Source: a virus
IMG/VR virus record: IMGVR_UViG_3300035670_000058
Location: 50,681-114,680 of that record
Strand: one strand, 5' to 3'
DNA length: 64,000 nt
Shown one piece after another: positions 38,981 to 47,593 of this stretch. A program made the translations under genes and the position numbers. A model generated the notes under the pieces. It saw only the letters and a list, made by a program, of their open reading frames with translations. It made no database searches and had not been told where the DNA came from. The first letter of the stretch is position 1, and each line of letters starts with the position of its first letter.

Positions 38981-38984
38981 ACTC
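38964..38984. promoter_or_regulatory. Perfect palindrome over the start codon
   Basis: GAGTATGCTC and GAGCATACTC flank a single T, a perfect 10+10 palindrome that includes the start codon of the 38768 gene. It could be an operator or an RNA hairpin hiding the start. Confidence 0.5.
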
Positions 38985-39034
38985 TATATATTACTTAGTA
39001 TATATATGCACCCTCCCCGCTCCACCCAATCGCT

Positions 39035-39064
39035 ATTGTAGCAGTGCATATACCCTAGGTTCAA
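39035..39064 (-). promoter_or_regulatory. Leftward promoter, TTGAACCT type
   Basis: Minus strand TTGAAC, 18-bp spacer ending CACTGC, TACAAT. It drives the 38768 gene. Confidence 0.65.
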
Positions 39065-39134
39065 GTCAAAAAATAAAATTGCTAGAGAGCAAGCCTATGA
39101 AGCCCAAAAAGTCCTGACAGGAGCGTTTATAAGA

Positions 39135-39599
39135 ATGTCACTCACAAAGAAACCTAAAATATATGACTACTACGTCCTAGTGTATAAGCCCTCTCACCCC
39201 GCAGTTGTGGGCGATGGCTATGTACCTGAACAGATTCTCGTTGCAGAAGAAGAACTAGGACGTTACCTATATCCAGACGAATCAGTACGACACAAGAACG
39301 GGGACACAAATGACAATAGGCCAAGTAACTTGGAGGTTGTATCGGCTAGCCACGGATACAAGATAGTTAATCTTGGTACTGAGCATGTTGAACCCCGCAA
39401 GGGTGCTTCTCGCACGTTTATGCCTTGCAAGTTTCAGAAGCCGTGCTGGAAAGAGATTAGAGCGCCTATGGCGAGAAAGCACAAGATTTACCTTCCCTAC
39501 ATTTGCAGTTATCAGGAGTCAGGGGATGTATACAAGTGTTCAAGATTTTGGGGTTATGTTGATAAAGTTACAGAAGAAAGAGGGAGCGATAAAAATTGA
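39135..39599 (+). CDS. HNH homing endonuclease
   Basis: 154 aa. PSHPAVVGDGYVPEQILVAE and RHKNGDTNDNRPSNLEVVS form the HNH_3-type core (H, N-G-D, N-R-x-x-N-L) of free-standing phage homing nucleases. A second Cys-containing half may bind zinc. It stands directly before the ribonucleotide reductase gene, a typical site for homing nucleases, and overlaps it by 4 bases. Confidence 0.8.
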   Translation: MSLTKKPKIYDYYVLVYKPSHPAVVGDGYVPEQILVAEEELGRYLYPDESVRHKNGDTNDNRPSNLEVVSASHGYKIVNLGTEHVEPRKGASRTFMPCKFQKPCWKEIRAPMARKHKIYLPYICSYQESGDVYKCSRFWGYVDKVTEERGSDKN

Positions 39600-41461
39600 G
39601 CGAAGTCTATCAGCCTACAGGGCTAGCAGAGGTTATATTTAGAGAAAGATACGCCATTCAACCCGACGAGACATGGGTTGAAGCAAGCAGACGACTGGCA
39701 ACACACGTAGCGGCTGCGGAACACAATGGAAACAAGACCCCAATAAGTGAGCAGTTCTACGAGGAAATTGTCACTAATCGGTTTATGCCGGGAGGAAGGA
39801 TTTGGTATGGGAGTGGTCGTCCTCGCGGTCAGTTGCTTAACTGTTTTGTTGTTCCTACTTCTGATAGCCGCGAAGGATGGGGGAAAACAATACACGACGT
39901 TATTGTCGTATCTGGCATGGGGGGTGGCGTTGGTATTAATTGCTCTCCTATCCGTCCTCGCGGTTCTAGGATTAATGGTACTGGGGGAATTGCCACAGGT
40001 GCTGTATCACTTATGCAGATGATCAATGCTGTCGGTGACGTATTGGTCAGTGGTGGAGGGCGCAGACTAGCCCTCATGTTAGACTTGAATATCACACATC
40101 CCGATATGATTGAGTTTATTGATGCAAAGCTTGACCGGGATGAATTAAAGAATGCAAACGTATCGGTGATCATTGACAAGCGACTGCCTACGGATGCATT
40201 CATAGGCAAGGTGCGAAATGGGGAAAATTTTGATCTGGTTTACTCTGGTACGACTCACGGGACAGTCAACGCCAAGGAGTTATGGGAAAAGATCGTCAGC
40301 AACGCATGGTCGGCAGGAGAGCCGGGTGTACTGAATGGTGATCTTGCTAATAAAGAGTCTAATATTTGGTATTATAAGCCACTTGTTTCTACTAACCCTT
40401 GCGGCGAGATTTGGCTTGAAGAGTACGGTTCATGCGATCTGGGTGCTATTGTTCTTCCTAGGTTTGTATCTTCTACTGGCACCTTTGACTGGGATCAACT
40501 GGCTAAGACGGTTAAGGTCGGGGTCAGATTCCTAGACAATGTTCTTTCTGTTAACGAATACCCGCTTCCAGAGATTCGTGATAACAACAACACGATTAGA
40601 CGCCTTGGATTAGGCATTATGGGCCTACACTCCATGCTCATCCAGTTGGGATATCGCTACTCATCTCCAGAAGCATTGGCATTTGTCAATGATCTGATGG
40701 CTTTCATAAAGGAAGTCGCTTATACTGCATCTATCGATCTTGCTGTTGAGAAGGGACCGTTCCCTGCATTCGATGCTAATGGTTTCTTGGCTTCAGGATT
40801 TGTCAAGCGGGCAATTCCTAAGCACATCAAGCGCTCGATTCGGGAGCATGGAATTCGCAATGCTGCAATACTGACGATTGCCCCAACAGGGACAACAGGT
40901 ATGGTAAGTAATGTGTCTACTGGTATTGAACCACTATTCTCTGCGGCATATTGGCGACGGTTCTACAGGCCAACACCTGATGGAAGCCGGCAATTAGATA
41001 AAGAGTTGGTCGTTGATCCTCTATGGGATCAAGTCGATGATGTTAGCGTTCTTGAAGGCGCATACGATGTTAAGCCTGAGTATCACTTCGAAATGCAGAA
41101 GATTTGCCAGTCGCACATTGACAATGCGACAAGCAAGACGATCAACTTAGCAGAAAATTACCCAGTTGAATCTCTATCAGACCTATGGCTAGAATATCTC
41201 CCATACGTCAAGGGCACCACCTTCTACCGTGCTGGTAGCCGTGGCGAGGAGCCTCTTGAGGCCATCCCTCTTGACGAAGCCAAGCGATTAGTTGCTCAAT
41301 CATCTTCCCATAATCATGCGACCGTTGCTGAACAGAACAGCATGGATTGCCCCGATGGAGTCTGCGAGATTCCTGAGGATTTGAAGCCCCGTATAGGGTA
41401 TATGGAAGGTCAGGCATGGATGCGTGATGAGGGACCAGTCCCAACAATCAAAATGATATAG
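39596..41461 (+). CDS. nrdJ: Adenosylcobalamin-dependent (class II) ribonucleotide reductase
   Basis: 621 aa, TTG start with AGGGAG upstream. Redox pair Cys83 (LLNCFVV) and Cys280 (GSCDLGAIVL), thiyl-radical Cys269 in N-P-C-G-E (Asn267, Glu271), the APTGTTGMVSNVSTGIEP substrate loop, and a C-terminal CPDGVC cysteine pair for re-reduction. A single-subunit enzyme without a separate radical subunit, as in class II. It reduces ribonucleotides to deoxyribonucleotides for phage DNA and needs vitamin B12 from the host. Confidence 0.93.
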   Translation: MSEVYQPTGLAEVIFRERYAIQPDETWVEASRRLATHVAAAEHNGNKTPISEQFYEEIVTNRFMPGGRIWYGSGRPRGQLLNCFVVPTSDSREGWGKTIHDVIVVSGMGGGVGINCSPIRPRGSRINGTGGIATGAVSLMQMINAVGDVLVSGGGRRLALMLDLNITHPDMIEFIDAKLDRDELKNANVSVIIDKRLPTDAFIGKVRNGENFDLVYSGTTHGTVNAKELWEKIVSNAWSAGEPGVLNGDLANKESNIWYYKPLVSTNPCGEIWLEEYGSCDLGAIVLPRFVSSTGTFDWDQLAKTVKVGVRFLDNVLSVNEYPLPEIRDNNNTIRRLGLGIMGLHSMLIQLGYRYSSPEALAFVNDLMAFIKEVAYTASIDLAVEKGPFPAFDANGFLASGFVKRAIPKHIKRSIREHGIRNAAILTIAPTGTTGMVSNVSTGIEPLFSAAYWRRFYRPTPDGSRQLDKELVVDPLWDQVDDVSVLEGAYDVKPEYHFEMQKICQSHIDNATSKTINLAENYPVESLSDLWLEYLPYVKGTTFYRAGSRGEEPLEAIPLDEAKRLVAQSSSHNHATVAEQNSMDCPDGVCEIPEDLKPRIGYMEGQAWMRDEGPVPTIKMI

Positions 41462-41469
41462 GAGAAATA

Positions 41470-41757
41470 ATGGTACGACCCGGTAGACCGATGCACCATG
41501 TGCATAACTGGCAATTGAAGATCAAGCGCTTTGACCCAAGAATGACCCAGAACGAGAAGGGTTGGTACGGATTCTACGCTGAACGCTACTGGGAATGTAT
41601 TCGTGGGGGAAAGGTTAAGCATGTTATGCCTTCAAAGGAGTATCCTGCATACGCGCAGGATTTTGACAGCGATGGCTTCTTTAGATGGAAACAGTTAGAA
41701 CCTAAAGTTTTCGTTGCTCTATCAGGGAGTCCTTACGTTGTCGAAGACCCTTATTGA
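41470..41757 (+). CDS. Hypothetical protein, 95 aa
   Basis: Basic N-terminus (MVRPGRPMHHVHNWQLKIKR) and a beta-rich rest with many aromatic residues. TAGGAG upstream. Overlaps the primase start by 20 bases. Confidence 0.6.
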   Translation: MVRPGRPMHHVHNWQLKIKRFDPRMTQNEKGWYGFYAERYWECIRGGKVKHVMPSKEYPAYAQDFDSDGFFRWKQLEPKVFVALSGSPYVVEDPY

Positions 41758-42778
41758 AGTATTAACTGAACAAGAAATCGAGTTAAACTCAAGCGGCAAT
41801 GGCAGATGGGTTGCGGTGTGTCCTTTTCACGAAGGCGACCGTGACCCATCTTTCACTGTTTATACGCATAATGATACGTATTATTGCTTTGGCTGCAACG
41901 CTTGGGGAGATGCTGTCAAATTCCTTTGTGACTACAAGGGATGGACTACCAAAGAAGCACAAGACTATGTTGGAGTAGACCATGAGTACAAAAAAGCAGA
42001 AAAACCGAAGGTTATCAAGACTAAGAACACTCTACGGACTTGGGAATTCCTCGATAGAGTGGCACAAATCTATCACGCCAACCTACTCACCACTAATGGT
42101 GCCTTTACCTACCTTAGAAGCCGGGGACTCAGTGACGCTACGATACGAGATTACCATCTCGGCTATACCGACGGAAGACTCCTTCAAATTGATCTCGCTG
42201 GAGACTTCGAAATCGCGCACGAATGTGGACTCATCAATAACAACGGGTACGAAACCCTTGCCCACCGCATCACCATCCCAAACTACTGCGGGGTGGGACG
42301 GTGTGATTATATCATGGGAAGAACTGTAACAAATGATCGCATCAAGTATCTAGGGCTGCGAATGCCCAAGCCAATATACGGTTTTACTGCAAATGCTAAA
42401 TCACCGATCCTATTTATGGCAGAAGGACAGTTTGATTGGCTGATCTTGGAGCAGTGGGGATATCCCTCTATTGTTATGTCTGGTAGTCATCTTCCGCGCT
42501 ATCATCAGATGTCGCTAAGGGATAAGATGGTAATCATCATCCCTGATAATGATTCTACCGGCCAAGAAACCGCAAAGAAAGTGCATGCGTCCTTGTCCAA
42601 CAGTTATATCCTAGAATATAGCCAGTTGGGGGTAAAAGATATAGGAGAATTAGGAGCGCTTCCAGACGGTGAGCGCATGCTAGCAGAATTGCTAAAGGAG
42701 CAGGAATGGTATCAAACTATACGTTCGTCGAAGGATCACTGGATGAAGTGGTTGCCGAATTCTCTAACGCAAACGTAG
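41738..42778 (+). CDS. DnaG-type DNA primase (zinc finger plus Toprim)
   Basis: 346 aa from TTG 41738 (GGAG upstream). CHC2 zinc finger: Cys28, His31, Cys50, Cys53. Toprim domain: Glu229 (FMAEGQFD), then PDND with Asp270 and Asp272. It makes RNA primers at the fork. Unlike T7 gp4 it has no helicase domain, so a separate helicase must lie outside the window. Its end overlaps the polymerase gene by 73 bases. Confidence 0.85.
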   Translation: MSKTLIEVLTEQEIELNSSGNGRWVAVCPFHEGDRDPSFTVYTHNDTYYCFGCNAWGDAVKFLCDYKGWTTKEAQDYVGVDHEYKKAEKPKVIKTKNTLRTWEFLDRVAQIYHANLLTTNGAFTYLRSRGLSDATIRDYHLGYTDGRLLQIDLAGDFEIAHECGLINNNGYETLAHRITIPNYCGVGRCDYIMGRTVTNDRIKYLGLRMPKPIYGFTANAKSPILFMAEGQFDWLILEQWGYPSIVMSGSHLPRYHQMSLRDKMVIIIPDNDSTGQETAKKVHASLSNSYILEYSQLGVKDIGELGALPDGERMLAELLKEQEWYQTIRSSKDHWMKWLPNSLTQT

Positions 42779-44505
42779 TTGCCTTCGATCTGGAAACAAC
42801 GGGCCTCAATCCTATAGACAGCCGCATCATCTTGGCGCAGTTGGGATTTCCTGATAAGACCTTTGTTATTGATGCTATAAAGGTAGATATTTCTCCCTTG
42901 CTCCCGTTCTTCAAGGACCGCAAGTGGTTGAAACTGATCCAGCAGTCCAAGTTTGAACGTAAATTCATGCAGCACTACTACAATATCCAAATCAACGGTG
43001 TTTGGGATACGTTCCTAGCAGAGAAACTGCTTGTCACAGATACAACGACAAGTGCTTCCCTTGAAGCGCTTGCGTTGAAGTATGCAAATGTGCAACTGAA
43101 CAAATCCATCCGCAAAGGTTTTACTGAGGCCCGTGCAGTATCCGCATTCACAAAGGGTGAGTTGGATTATGCTGCGGATGATGTTATTGTGCTGTTTCCT
43201 ATCTACGAAGGGCAGCGAGAAGCAATTGAGAAGCATCAACTAGGCAAGGTTGCTGATCTGGAGTTTGAGCTTGCACAGATTGTAGCAAATATGGAGTTGG
43301 TCGGTGTTCCTATTGACCAGACCAAATGGCACAATATTCTGCTTCAAACTAAGGCAGAGCATGAGCAGTCAAGGCTAAAATTGAATGCGCTGCTTTTTGA
43401 TGAAGGTAAGAATGCCGAGCAGATGGGCTTGTTTGTGCGGGATGGGATCAATTTAAACTCTGTACCGCAAGTAAAGAAGGCATTTACCAATCTGGGCATC
43501 AAGATTGATGCTACCAACGAGCGGGAGATCGGATTGATCGATCATCCGGCAGCAAAGGAGTTACTAAGATACCGTGGATTACAAAAGACTCTCTCAGCAT
43601 ACGGTGACTCATTCCTTGGTTATATCCATCCCTTTACCGGACGGATTCATGCCGACTTTCGACAACTTGGCACAGATACTGGCAGATTTTCTTGCAAGGA
43701 ACCCAATTTACAGCAAATGCCAGATAACTTCCGTCAATGTGTCGGGAGCATGGACGGGAGCGAGGTGGTCATCGCAGCAGATTATAGTCAAATTGAACTC
43801 AGAATCCTTGCCGAGTTAAGCCAAGACCCTAACTTTATGAAATCCTTCACATCTGGTGAGGATTTGCACAAGGCAACGGCTGCTACAATGTTCAATATTC
43901 CTATCGAGGATGTTACCAAGGAGCAGCGCTTCATTGCCAAGACAATCAACTTTGGATTGGCTTATGGAATGGGGAGCAACAAACTCCGCGATATCCTAAA
44001 CTCTGAGGCAGAGAAGAATGGAACCTCCAAGTACGGAGAGTTGCAGACCAAGCGTCTGATCGCCAAGTACAAGAATGCCTATCAGAAGGTTATTGACTGG
44101 CTGGACGAGGCTGGGATCGCTGCCTTCCGTAACGGATATTCAGAGACTATGTATGGTAGAAAGCGATTCTTTGTGCGCCCTGCACAGGGAATCTCGCAGC
44201 AGGATTACGATCAGCAGTTGTCAGGAATCAAGCGGCAGGGAGCAAATGCCCCAATTCAGGGTACAAATGCTGATATTACTAAACTGGCAATGGTCGATAT
44301 CCACAGGGAATTGCGAAACAATGGATTCAGCGCAAATATTATCATTCAGGTCCACGATGAAATCGTTGTGCTAGCCCGTAAAGACGAAGCAGAGGCTGTT
44401 AGATCAATTGTAGTGGCTTCTATGATTGAAGCCGCAGAGGTACTGCTAAAGACGGTACCCGTGAAAGTTGAAGCATATATAGCCGATATTTGGAAGAAGG
44501 GATAG
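42706..44505 (+). CDS. Family A DNA polymerase with 3'-5' exonuclease domain
   Basis: 599 aa. Proofreading domain: FDLETTG (Asp28, Glu30), SKFERKF, and YAADD. Polymerase motif A AADYSQIELR, motif B RFIAKTINFGLAYG with Phe at the ddNTP-discriminating position of the O helix, and motif C VHDEI. There is no 5'-3' exonuclease domain, as in phage replicative enzymes related to T7 or mycobacteriophage polymerases. It is the probable replicative polymerase of this phage. Confidence 0.95.
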   Translation: MVSNYTFVEGSLDEVVAEFSNANVVAFDLETTGLNPIDSRIILAQLGFPDKTFVIDAIKVDISPLLPFFKDRKWLKLIQQSKFERKFMQHYYNIQINGVWDTFLAEKLLVTDTTTSASLEALALKYANVQLNKSIRKGFTEARAVSAFTKGELDYAADDVIVLFPIYEGQREAIEKHQLGKVADLEFELAQIVANMELVGVPIDQTKWHNILLQTKAEHEQSRLKLNALLFDEGKNAEQMGLFVRDGINLNSVPQVKKAFTNLGIKIDATNEREIGLIDHPAAKELLRYRGLQKTLSAYGDSFLGYIHPFTGRIHADFRQLGTDTGRFSCKEPNLQQMPDNFRQCVGSMDGSEVVIAADYSQIELRILAELSQDPNFMKSFTSGEDLHKATAATMFNIPIEDVTKEQRFIAKTINFGLAYGMGSNKLRDILNSEAEKNGTSKYGELQTKRLIAKYKNAYQKVIDWLDEAGIAAFRNGYSETMYGRKRFFVRPAQGISQQDYDQQLSGIKRQGANAPIQGTNADITKLAMVDIHRELRNNGFSANIIIQVHDEIVVLARKDEAEAVRSIVVASMIEAAEVLLKTVPVKVEAYIADIWKKG

Positions 44506-44508
44506 CCT

Positions 44509-44799
44509 ATGCCAGAATCAGATTGGAACAAACTTTTAGCGGGGATTGATTTTACGCTCCCTGAGGGTGGCTCGCCTCCGAGTATAGAGAAAACACCGTC
44601 TAAAGAGGCTAGTAGAATGGCCGGCAAGAAGGTTTTTGTTCAAAAGATAATCACTGAGGTATGGCTATACACAGATGTAGAAGGTAAAGCCTTTGGGCAT
44701 CAAGGACTACAAGATATTATAATTGTAGGAGAAATGCCCTACGATGAGGCGATCAAGATGATTGGAGAGCGCAAGAACAAGCGCAGAAGAAGCGGCTGA
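44509..44799 (+). CDS. Hypothetical protein, 96 aa
   Basis: Follows the polymerase after 3 bases. Beta strand KVFVQKIITEVWLYTDVEG, basic end ERKNKRRRSG. No known domain. Confidence 0.6.
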   Translation: MPESDWNKLLAGIDFTLPEGGSPPSIEKTPSKEASRMAGKKVFVQKIITEVWLYTDVEGKAFGHQGLQDIIIVGEMPYDEAIKMIGERKNKRRRSG

Positions 44800-44800
44800 G

Positions 44801-44830
44801 TTGAACCTGTTCTTGTTGCTCTGGTACTAT
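44801..44830 (+). promoter_or_regulatory. tRNA-cluster promoter, TTGAACCT type
   Basis: TTGAAC (44801-44806), 18-bp spacer, TACTAT (44825-44830). The tRNA-Ser begins 5 bases after the -10, so transcription would start almost at the mature tRNA end. Confidence 0.5.
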
Positions 44831-44834
44831 ATGG

Positions 44835-44923
44835 GGAGAGATGGCTGAGTGGTTTAAAGCGGCGTCCTGCTAAGACGTTGTGCGTAACAGCACCGCTGGG
44901 TTCGAATCCCGCTCTCTCCTCCA
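44835..44923 (+). tRNA. tRNA-Ser (GCT)
   Basis: Acceptor GGAGAGA / TCTCTCC, anticodon loop with GCT, long variable arm typical of Ser, T loop TTCGAAT, encoded CCA. The discriminator base reads T. Confidence 0.9.
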
Positions 44924-44961
44924 GCCCAAAATCTATATTTGGGAGTGGTTAATATATTCAC

Positions 44962-45053
44962 GGAGAGTTGCCAGAGTCCGGTTTAATGGAACTGTCTTGA
45001 AAACAGTCGCACCTAAGACGTGCCGATGGGTTCGAATCCCTCACTCTCCTCCA
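44962..45053 (+). tRNA. tRNA-Ser (TGA)
   Basis: Acceptor GGAGAGT / ACTCTCC, anticodon arm ACTGT-CTTGAAA-ACAGT, long variable arm, T loop TTCGAAT, encoded CCA. Confidence 0.9.
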
Positions 45054-45067
45054 TTTTAGGGGAAATA

Positions 45068-45307
45068 ATGAGCAGTAGACTAATTAGTGAAGATGAACAG
45101 TATCTTATATTAGAGCGCTACATACATGATGATACTGATGAGTTCTCTTACTGGGAATTAGATAAAGAGGCTAACCCAAAATATTCTCAAGTAGTCCAAG
45201 ATGCTGAGCATTATGTGGCATATGAATTAAAAATCAAGTATCGAATTGATAAAAAAACGGGGGAAGTTTTGTATTTAGAGTTTGATGGCATGGGACTTCC
45301 TACTTAA
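45068..45307 (+). CDS. Hypothetical acidic protein, 79 aa
   Basis: ATG 45068 with AGGGGAA upstream; a longer frame would run into the tRNA. Located between tRNA genes. Unknown. Confidence 0.6.
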   Translation: MSSRLISEDEQYLILERYIHDDTDEFSYWELDKEANPKYSQVVQDAEHYVAYELKIKYRIDKKTGEVLYLEFDGMGLPT

Positions 45308-45309
45308 AT

Positions 45310-45383
45310 GGGGATGTCGTTCAAAGGTAGGACGACTGCTTTGCAAGCAGTAGATCGGGGTTCAATTCCCCGCTTCTCCACCA
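45310..45383 (+). tRNA. tRNA-Ala (TGC)
   Basis: Anticodon arm ACTGC-TTTGCAA-GCAGT, T arm GGGG-TTCAATT-CCCC, encoded A-CCA. The acceptor stem has one G-T wobble and one T-T mismatch. Confidence 0.85.
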
Positions 45384-45393
45384 AAGGTGAGTG

Positions 45394-45594
45394 ATGAAGA
45401 TTGAGTTTATTGACAGGGATGAGTATATTCGGAGAACCAAATACTGGATTTTTAGCACTTCTTACTATTGCCCTGTTTGTAGTAGCACTACTACTTATAG
45501 AGAAAGATTCTTAGAATCTGAGCATCCACGCCCCAAAGATTGGAGCGATAGGAACAAGGATATAGAATCGTATGATTACTGTGATGCACTTTAA
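45394..45594 (+). CDS. Small Cys-containing protein, 66 aa
   Basis: ATG 45394 after AAAGGTGAG. YYCPVCSS and a late YDYCDAL; acidic and Arg-rich. Unknown. Confidence 0.55.
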   Translation: MKIEFIDRDEYIRRTKYWIFSTSYYCPVCSSTTTYRERFLESEHPRPKDWSDRNKDIESYDYCDAL

Positions 45595-45631
45595 TCATCT
45601 GGGTTGAACCTAGTATGGAGGACATGTTATA

Positions 45632-45787
45632 GTGGGAAGACCGAGAAAGGTTAAGGAAGAGTCAACGACAGAATCGGGGCGATGGGTATCCCCAACCAAA
45701 CGAGATGATATCCCTCCCGGCTATCCTAGGCCCGTTCCTAAGCCTTCGAAGAAAGGCCGCAAAGGTAAGGAAGAAACTGAGGAATAA
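45632..45787 (+). CDS. AT-hook-like basic micro-protein, 51 aa
   Basis: GTG 45632 with GGAGG 10 bases upstream. The N-terminus MGRPRKVKEE contains the GRPRK minor-groove core, and the C-terminus is KKGRKGKEE. Rich in Pro, Lys and Arg. Directly upstream of the Ro60 gene region. Confidence 0.5.
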   Translation: MGRPRKVKEESTTESGRWVSPTKRDDIPPGYPRPVPKPSKKGRKGKEETEE

Positions 45788-45800
45788 CGTTCTAATCACA

Positions 45801-45826
45801 TGAACAGTACAAAAGTGTACCGTTCA
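45801..45826 (+). promoter_or_regulatory. Hairpin/palindrome before the Ro60 gene
   Basis: TGAAC-A-GTACA and TGTAC-C-GTTCA are inverted arms (10 of 11 pairs) around AAAG, 30 bases before the Ro60 start. Could be an operator or an mRNA hairpin controlling Ro60 expression. Confidence 0.5.
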
Positions 45827-45855
45827 AGTAAACAGATACTGTAAAGGAGAAGGAA

Positions 45856-47418
45856 ATGGCTAGATTGAATTACACGCGAAAGGCTGTTACCTCGCAGCGA
45901 CTCGCGGAAGAGACTACGACCAACTATGAAGGTGCTGTGGCGTTCAAGTTGACAGACCACCAGCAACTGATTGAACAGGTCTTAGGTGCGTTTTGGAACG
46001 AGAATCTGTTCTACACCAAGGGCAAGGATCAGACCGACTCTATTGTCGGATTGATCAAGTCCGTGGCGACAGTCGATCCAAAGTTTCCATTGCAGTTAGC
46101 AGCATATGCTAGAAACGTTCTCTATATGCGCACAACTCCACAGGTATTGCTTGTGGAGGCTTCGCGGATCGCTGCGTGCAAACCATTTGTGGTTGAGTAC
46201 ACGCCTAAGATTGTGAAGCGGGCGGATGAATTGGCCGAAGTTGTTGCGTATTACAGCGCACACTATGGTACTGATCCGAAAAAGCCGGGAAAGACACACG
46301 TCAATTTCCCTAACTCACTAAAGAAGGGACTTGCCAAAGCATTTACCAACTTTGATGAGTATCAACTGAACAAGTATGACTCTTCCAAGTCATCTGTCAC
46401 TCTGGGTCAGGTTGCACAACTTGTGCATCCTCCTATTGGCAAGGCACTCTATGAGTATCTTACCAAGGGTGTTGTTGATCCTGAGGCTATGCCAAAGACA
46501 GCCGCTCTCAAGGCTCTCTTGGCAAAGGATAAGATTGATGACGAGGCTTTGGAGTTAATTGCAAAGAGTGGAATCACTTGGGAGTCAATGATTTCCAAGT
46601 TTGGTTCTACCAAGGAAACTTGGGAGTTGGTTGCACCGAATATGGGCTACATGGCCCTATTGCGAAACCTACGAAACTTTGAGCAGAAGGGTGTTGATCT
46701 TGATCCAATCTTGAAGCGTATTGCTGATGAGAATGAGGTCAAGAGAAGCAAGCAGTTGCCGTTCCGGTTCTACTCTGCGTACCGTGAGGTTACTGAGCAG
46801 AAGATTCAGAGAGCAATTGCTCAGGCGCTTGAGAAGTCAATCTCCAACGTTCGACTTGACGGTCGGACTGCGGTTATGGTAGACTTGTCTGCGAGCATGA
46901 ATTCTCCGCTATCTGCACATTCAAAGGTATCATATCGGGATATCGCGTGCGTTCTTGGTGCAGTTGTTGTCAAGAAGTCTAGCAACTCAATTGCTATTGG
47001 CTTCGGGGACAGTGCCAAGACTGCTCGTATCAATCCTGATGATACGATGATGACAAACATGGAGAAAATCCAGAATCTGAATGTTGGTCACTCAACCAAT
47101 GCCTATCTGGCATTTGATGAGTTGGGCAGCAAAGAAGTTGATCGGGTAATTCTCATCTCCGATATGCAGTGCTATACTACAAATTGGGGCTGGGGGCTGT
47201 CTAGCGATAGCACTGTAAAGGATCGCTGGGCTAGATACGTCAAAATGTATCCGAATGCAAAGTTGTACTCGCTAGACGTTAGTGCCTACGGTACAGCACA
47301 GACACCATCTGATGCGAAGAACACCGTTCTTCTCAACGGTTGGTCAGACAAGATCATCGATCTCATCAATGTCTATGACAAGCGTGATGCGATGGTCGAA
47401 GAGATTCGTAAGTTTTAA
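45856..47418 (+). CDS. rsr: Ro60/TROVE-domain RNA-binding protein (Rsr)
   Basis: 520 aa, full length for the family. The N-terminal about 335 residues form the all-helical TROVE (HEAT-repeat ring) module, including VASTVDPKFPLQLAAYARNV-type and ASRIAACKP segments. The C-terminal vWA domain has the MIDAS motif DLSAS (Asp343, Ser345, Ser347). Ro60 proteins bind Y RNAs on the outside of the ring and ends of misfolded RNAs in the hole, and in bacteria can be tethered by a Y RNA to a 3'-5' exonuclease such as PNPase. GGAGAAGG precedes the ATG. Four Y-RNA-like elements follow. Confidence 0.93.
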   Translation: MARLNYTRKAVTSQRLAEETTTNYEGAVAFKLTDHQQLIEQVLGAFWNENLFYTKGKDQTDSIVGLIKSVATVDPKFPLQLAAYARNVLYMRTTPQVLLVEASRIAACKPFVVEYTPKIVKRADELAEVVAYYSAHYGTDPKKPGKTHVNFPNSLKKGLAKAFTNFDEYQLNKYDSSKSSVTLGQVAQLVHPPIGKALYEYLTKGVVDPEAMPKTAALKALLAKDKIDDEALELIAKSGITWESMISKFGSTKETWELVAPNMGYMALLRNLRNFEQKGVDLDPILKRIADENEVKRSKQLPFRFYSAYREVTEQKIQRAIAQALEKSISNVRLDGRTAVMVDLSASMNSPLSAHSKVSYRDIACVLGAVVVKKSSNSIAIGFGDSAKTARINPDDTMMTNMEKIQNLNVGHSTNAYLAFDELGSKEVDRVILISDMQCYTTNWGWGLSSDSTVKDRWARYVKMYPNAKLYSLDVSAYGTAQTPSDAKNTVLLNGWSDKIIDLINVYDKRDAMVEEIRKF

Positions 47419-47420
47419 TA

Positions 47421-47496
47421 GATTAGGTAGTGTAAGCGACGGTTACTTCTTCCTGCAACTAAGACCCGTTCCGTTGCTGCTTTTAATCTCCTAATC
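47421..47496 (+). ncRNA. Y-RNA-like element 1 (minimal form)
   Basis: Begins 2 bases after the Ro60 stop codon. Outer stem GATTAGG (47421-47427) / CCTAATC (47490-47496); TAGTGT (47428-47433); inner stem CGACGG (47437-47442) / CCGTTG (47471-47476, one G-T pair); TACTTC (47444-47449); TAATCT (47484-47489). The loop is short and pyrimidine-rich. It would be cotranscribed with Ro60. The motifs TAGTGT, TACTTC and TAATCT recur in the same places in three further elements. Confidence 0.75.
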
Positions 47497-47500
47497 ATAT

Positions 47501-47573
47501 GGCCCCATCGTCTAATGGCTTAGGATATGACTCTTTCAAGGTAATGATCGGAGTTCGATTCTCCGTGGGGCTA
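47501..47573 (+). tRNA. tRNA-Glu (TTC)
   Basis: Acceptor GGCCCCA / TGGGGCT, anticodon loop CTTTCAA, T arm CGGAG-TTCGATT-CTCCG; CCA is not encoded (next bases CAG). The anticodon stem has one mismatch. Located 4 bases after Y-like element 1, so processing of one could release the other. Confidence 0.85.
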
Positions 47574-47593
47574 CAGTTTTTATTTGGAGATTT

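Noticed and set aside
45602-45637. TTGAACCT promoter for the small AT-hook gene
   Set aside because: The matching -10 (TATAGT) would overlap the GTG start codon and leave the good GGAGG ribosome site upstream of the transcript, so the promoter reading is doubtful.
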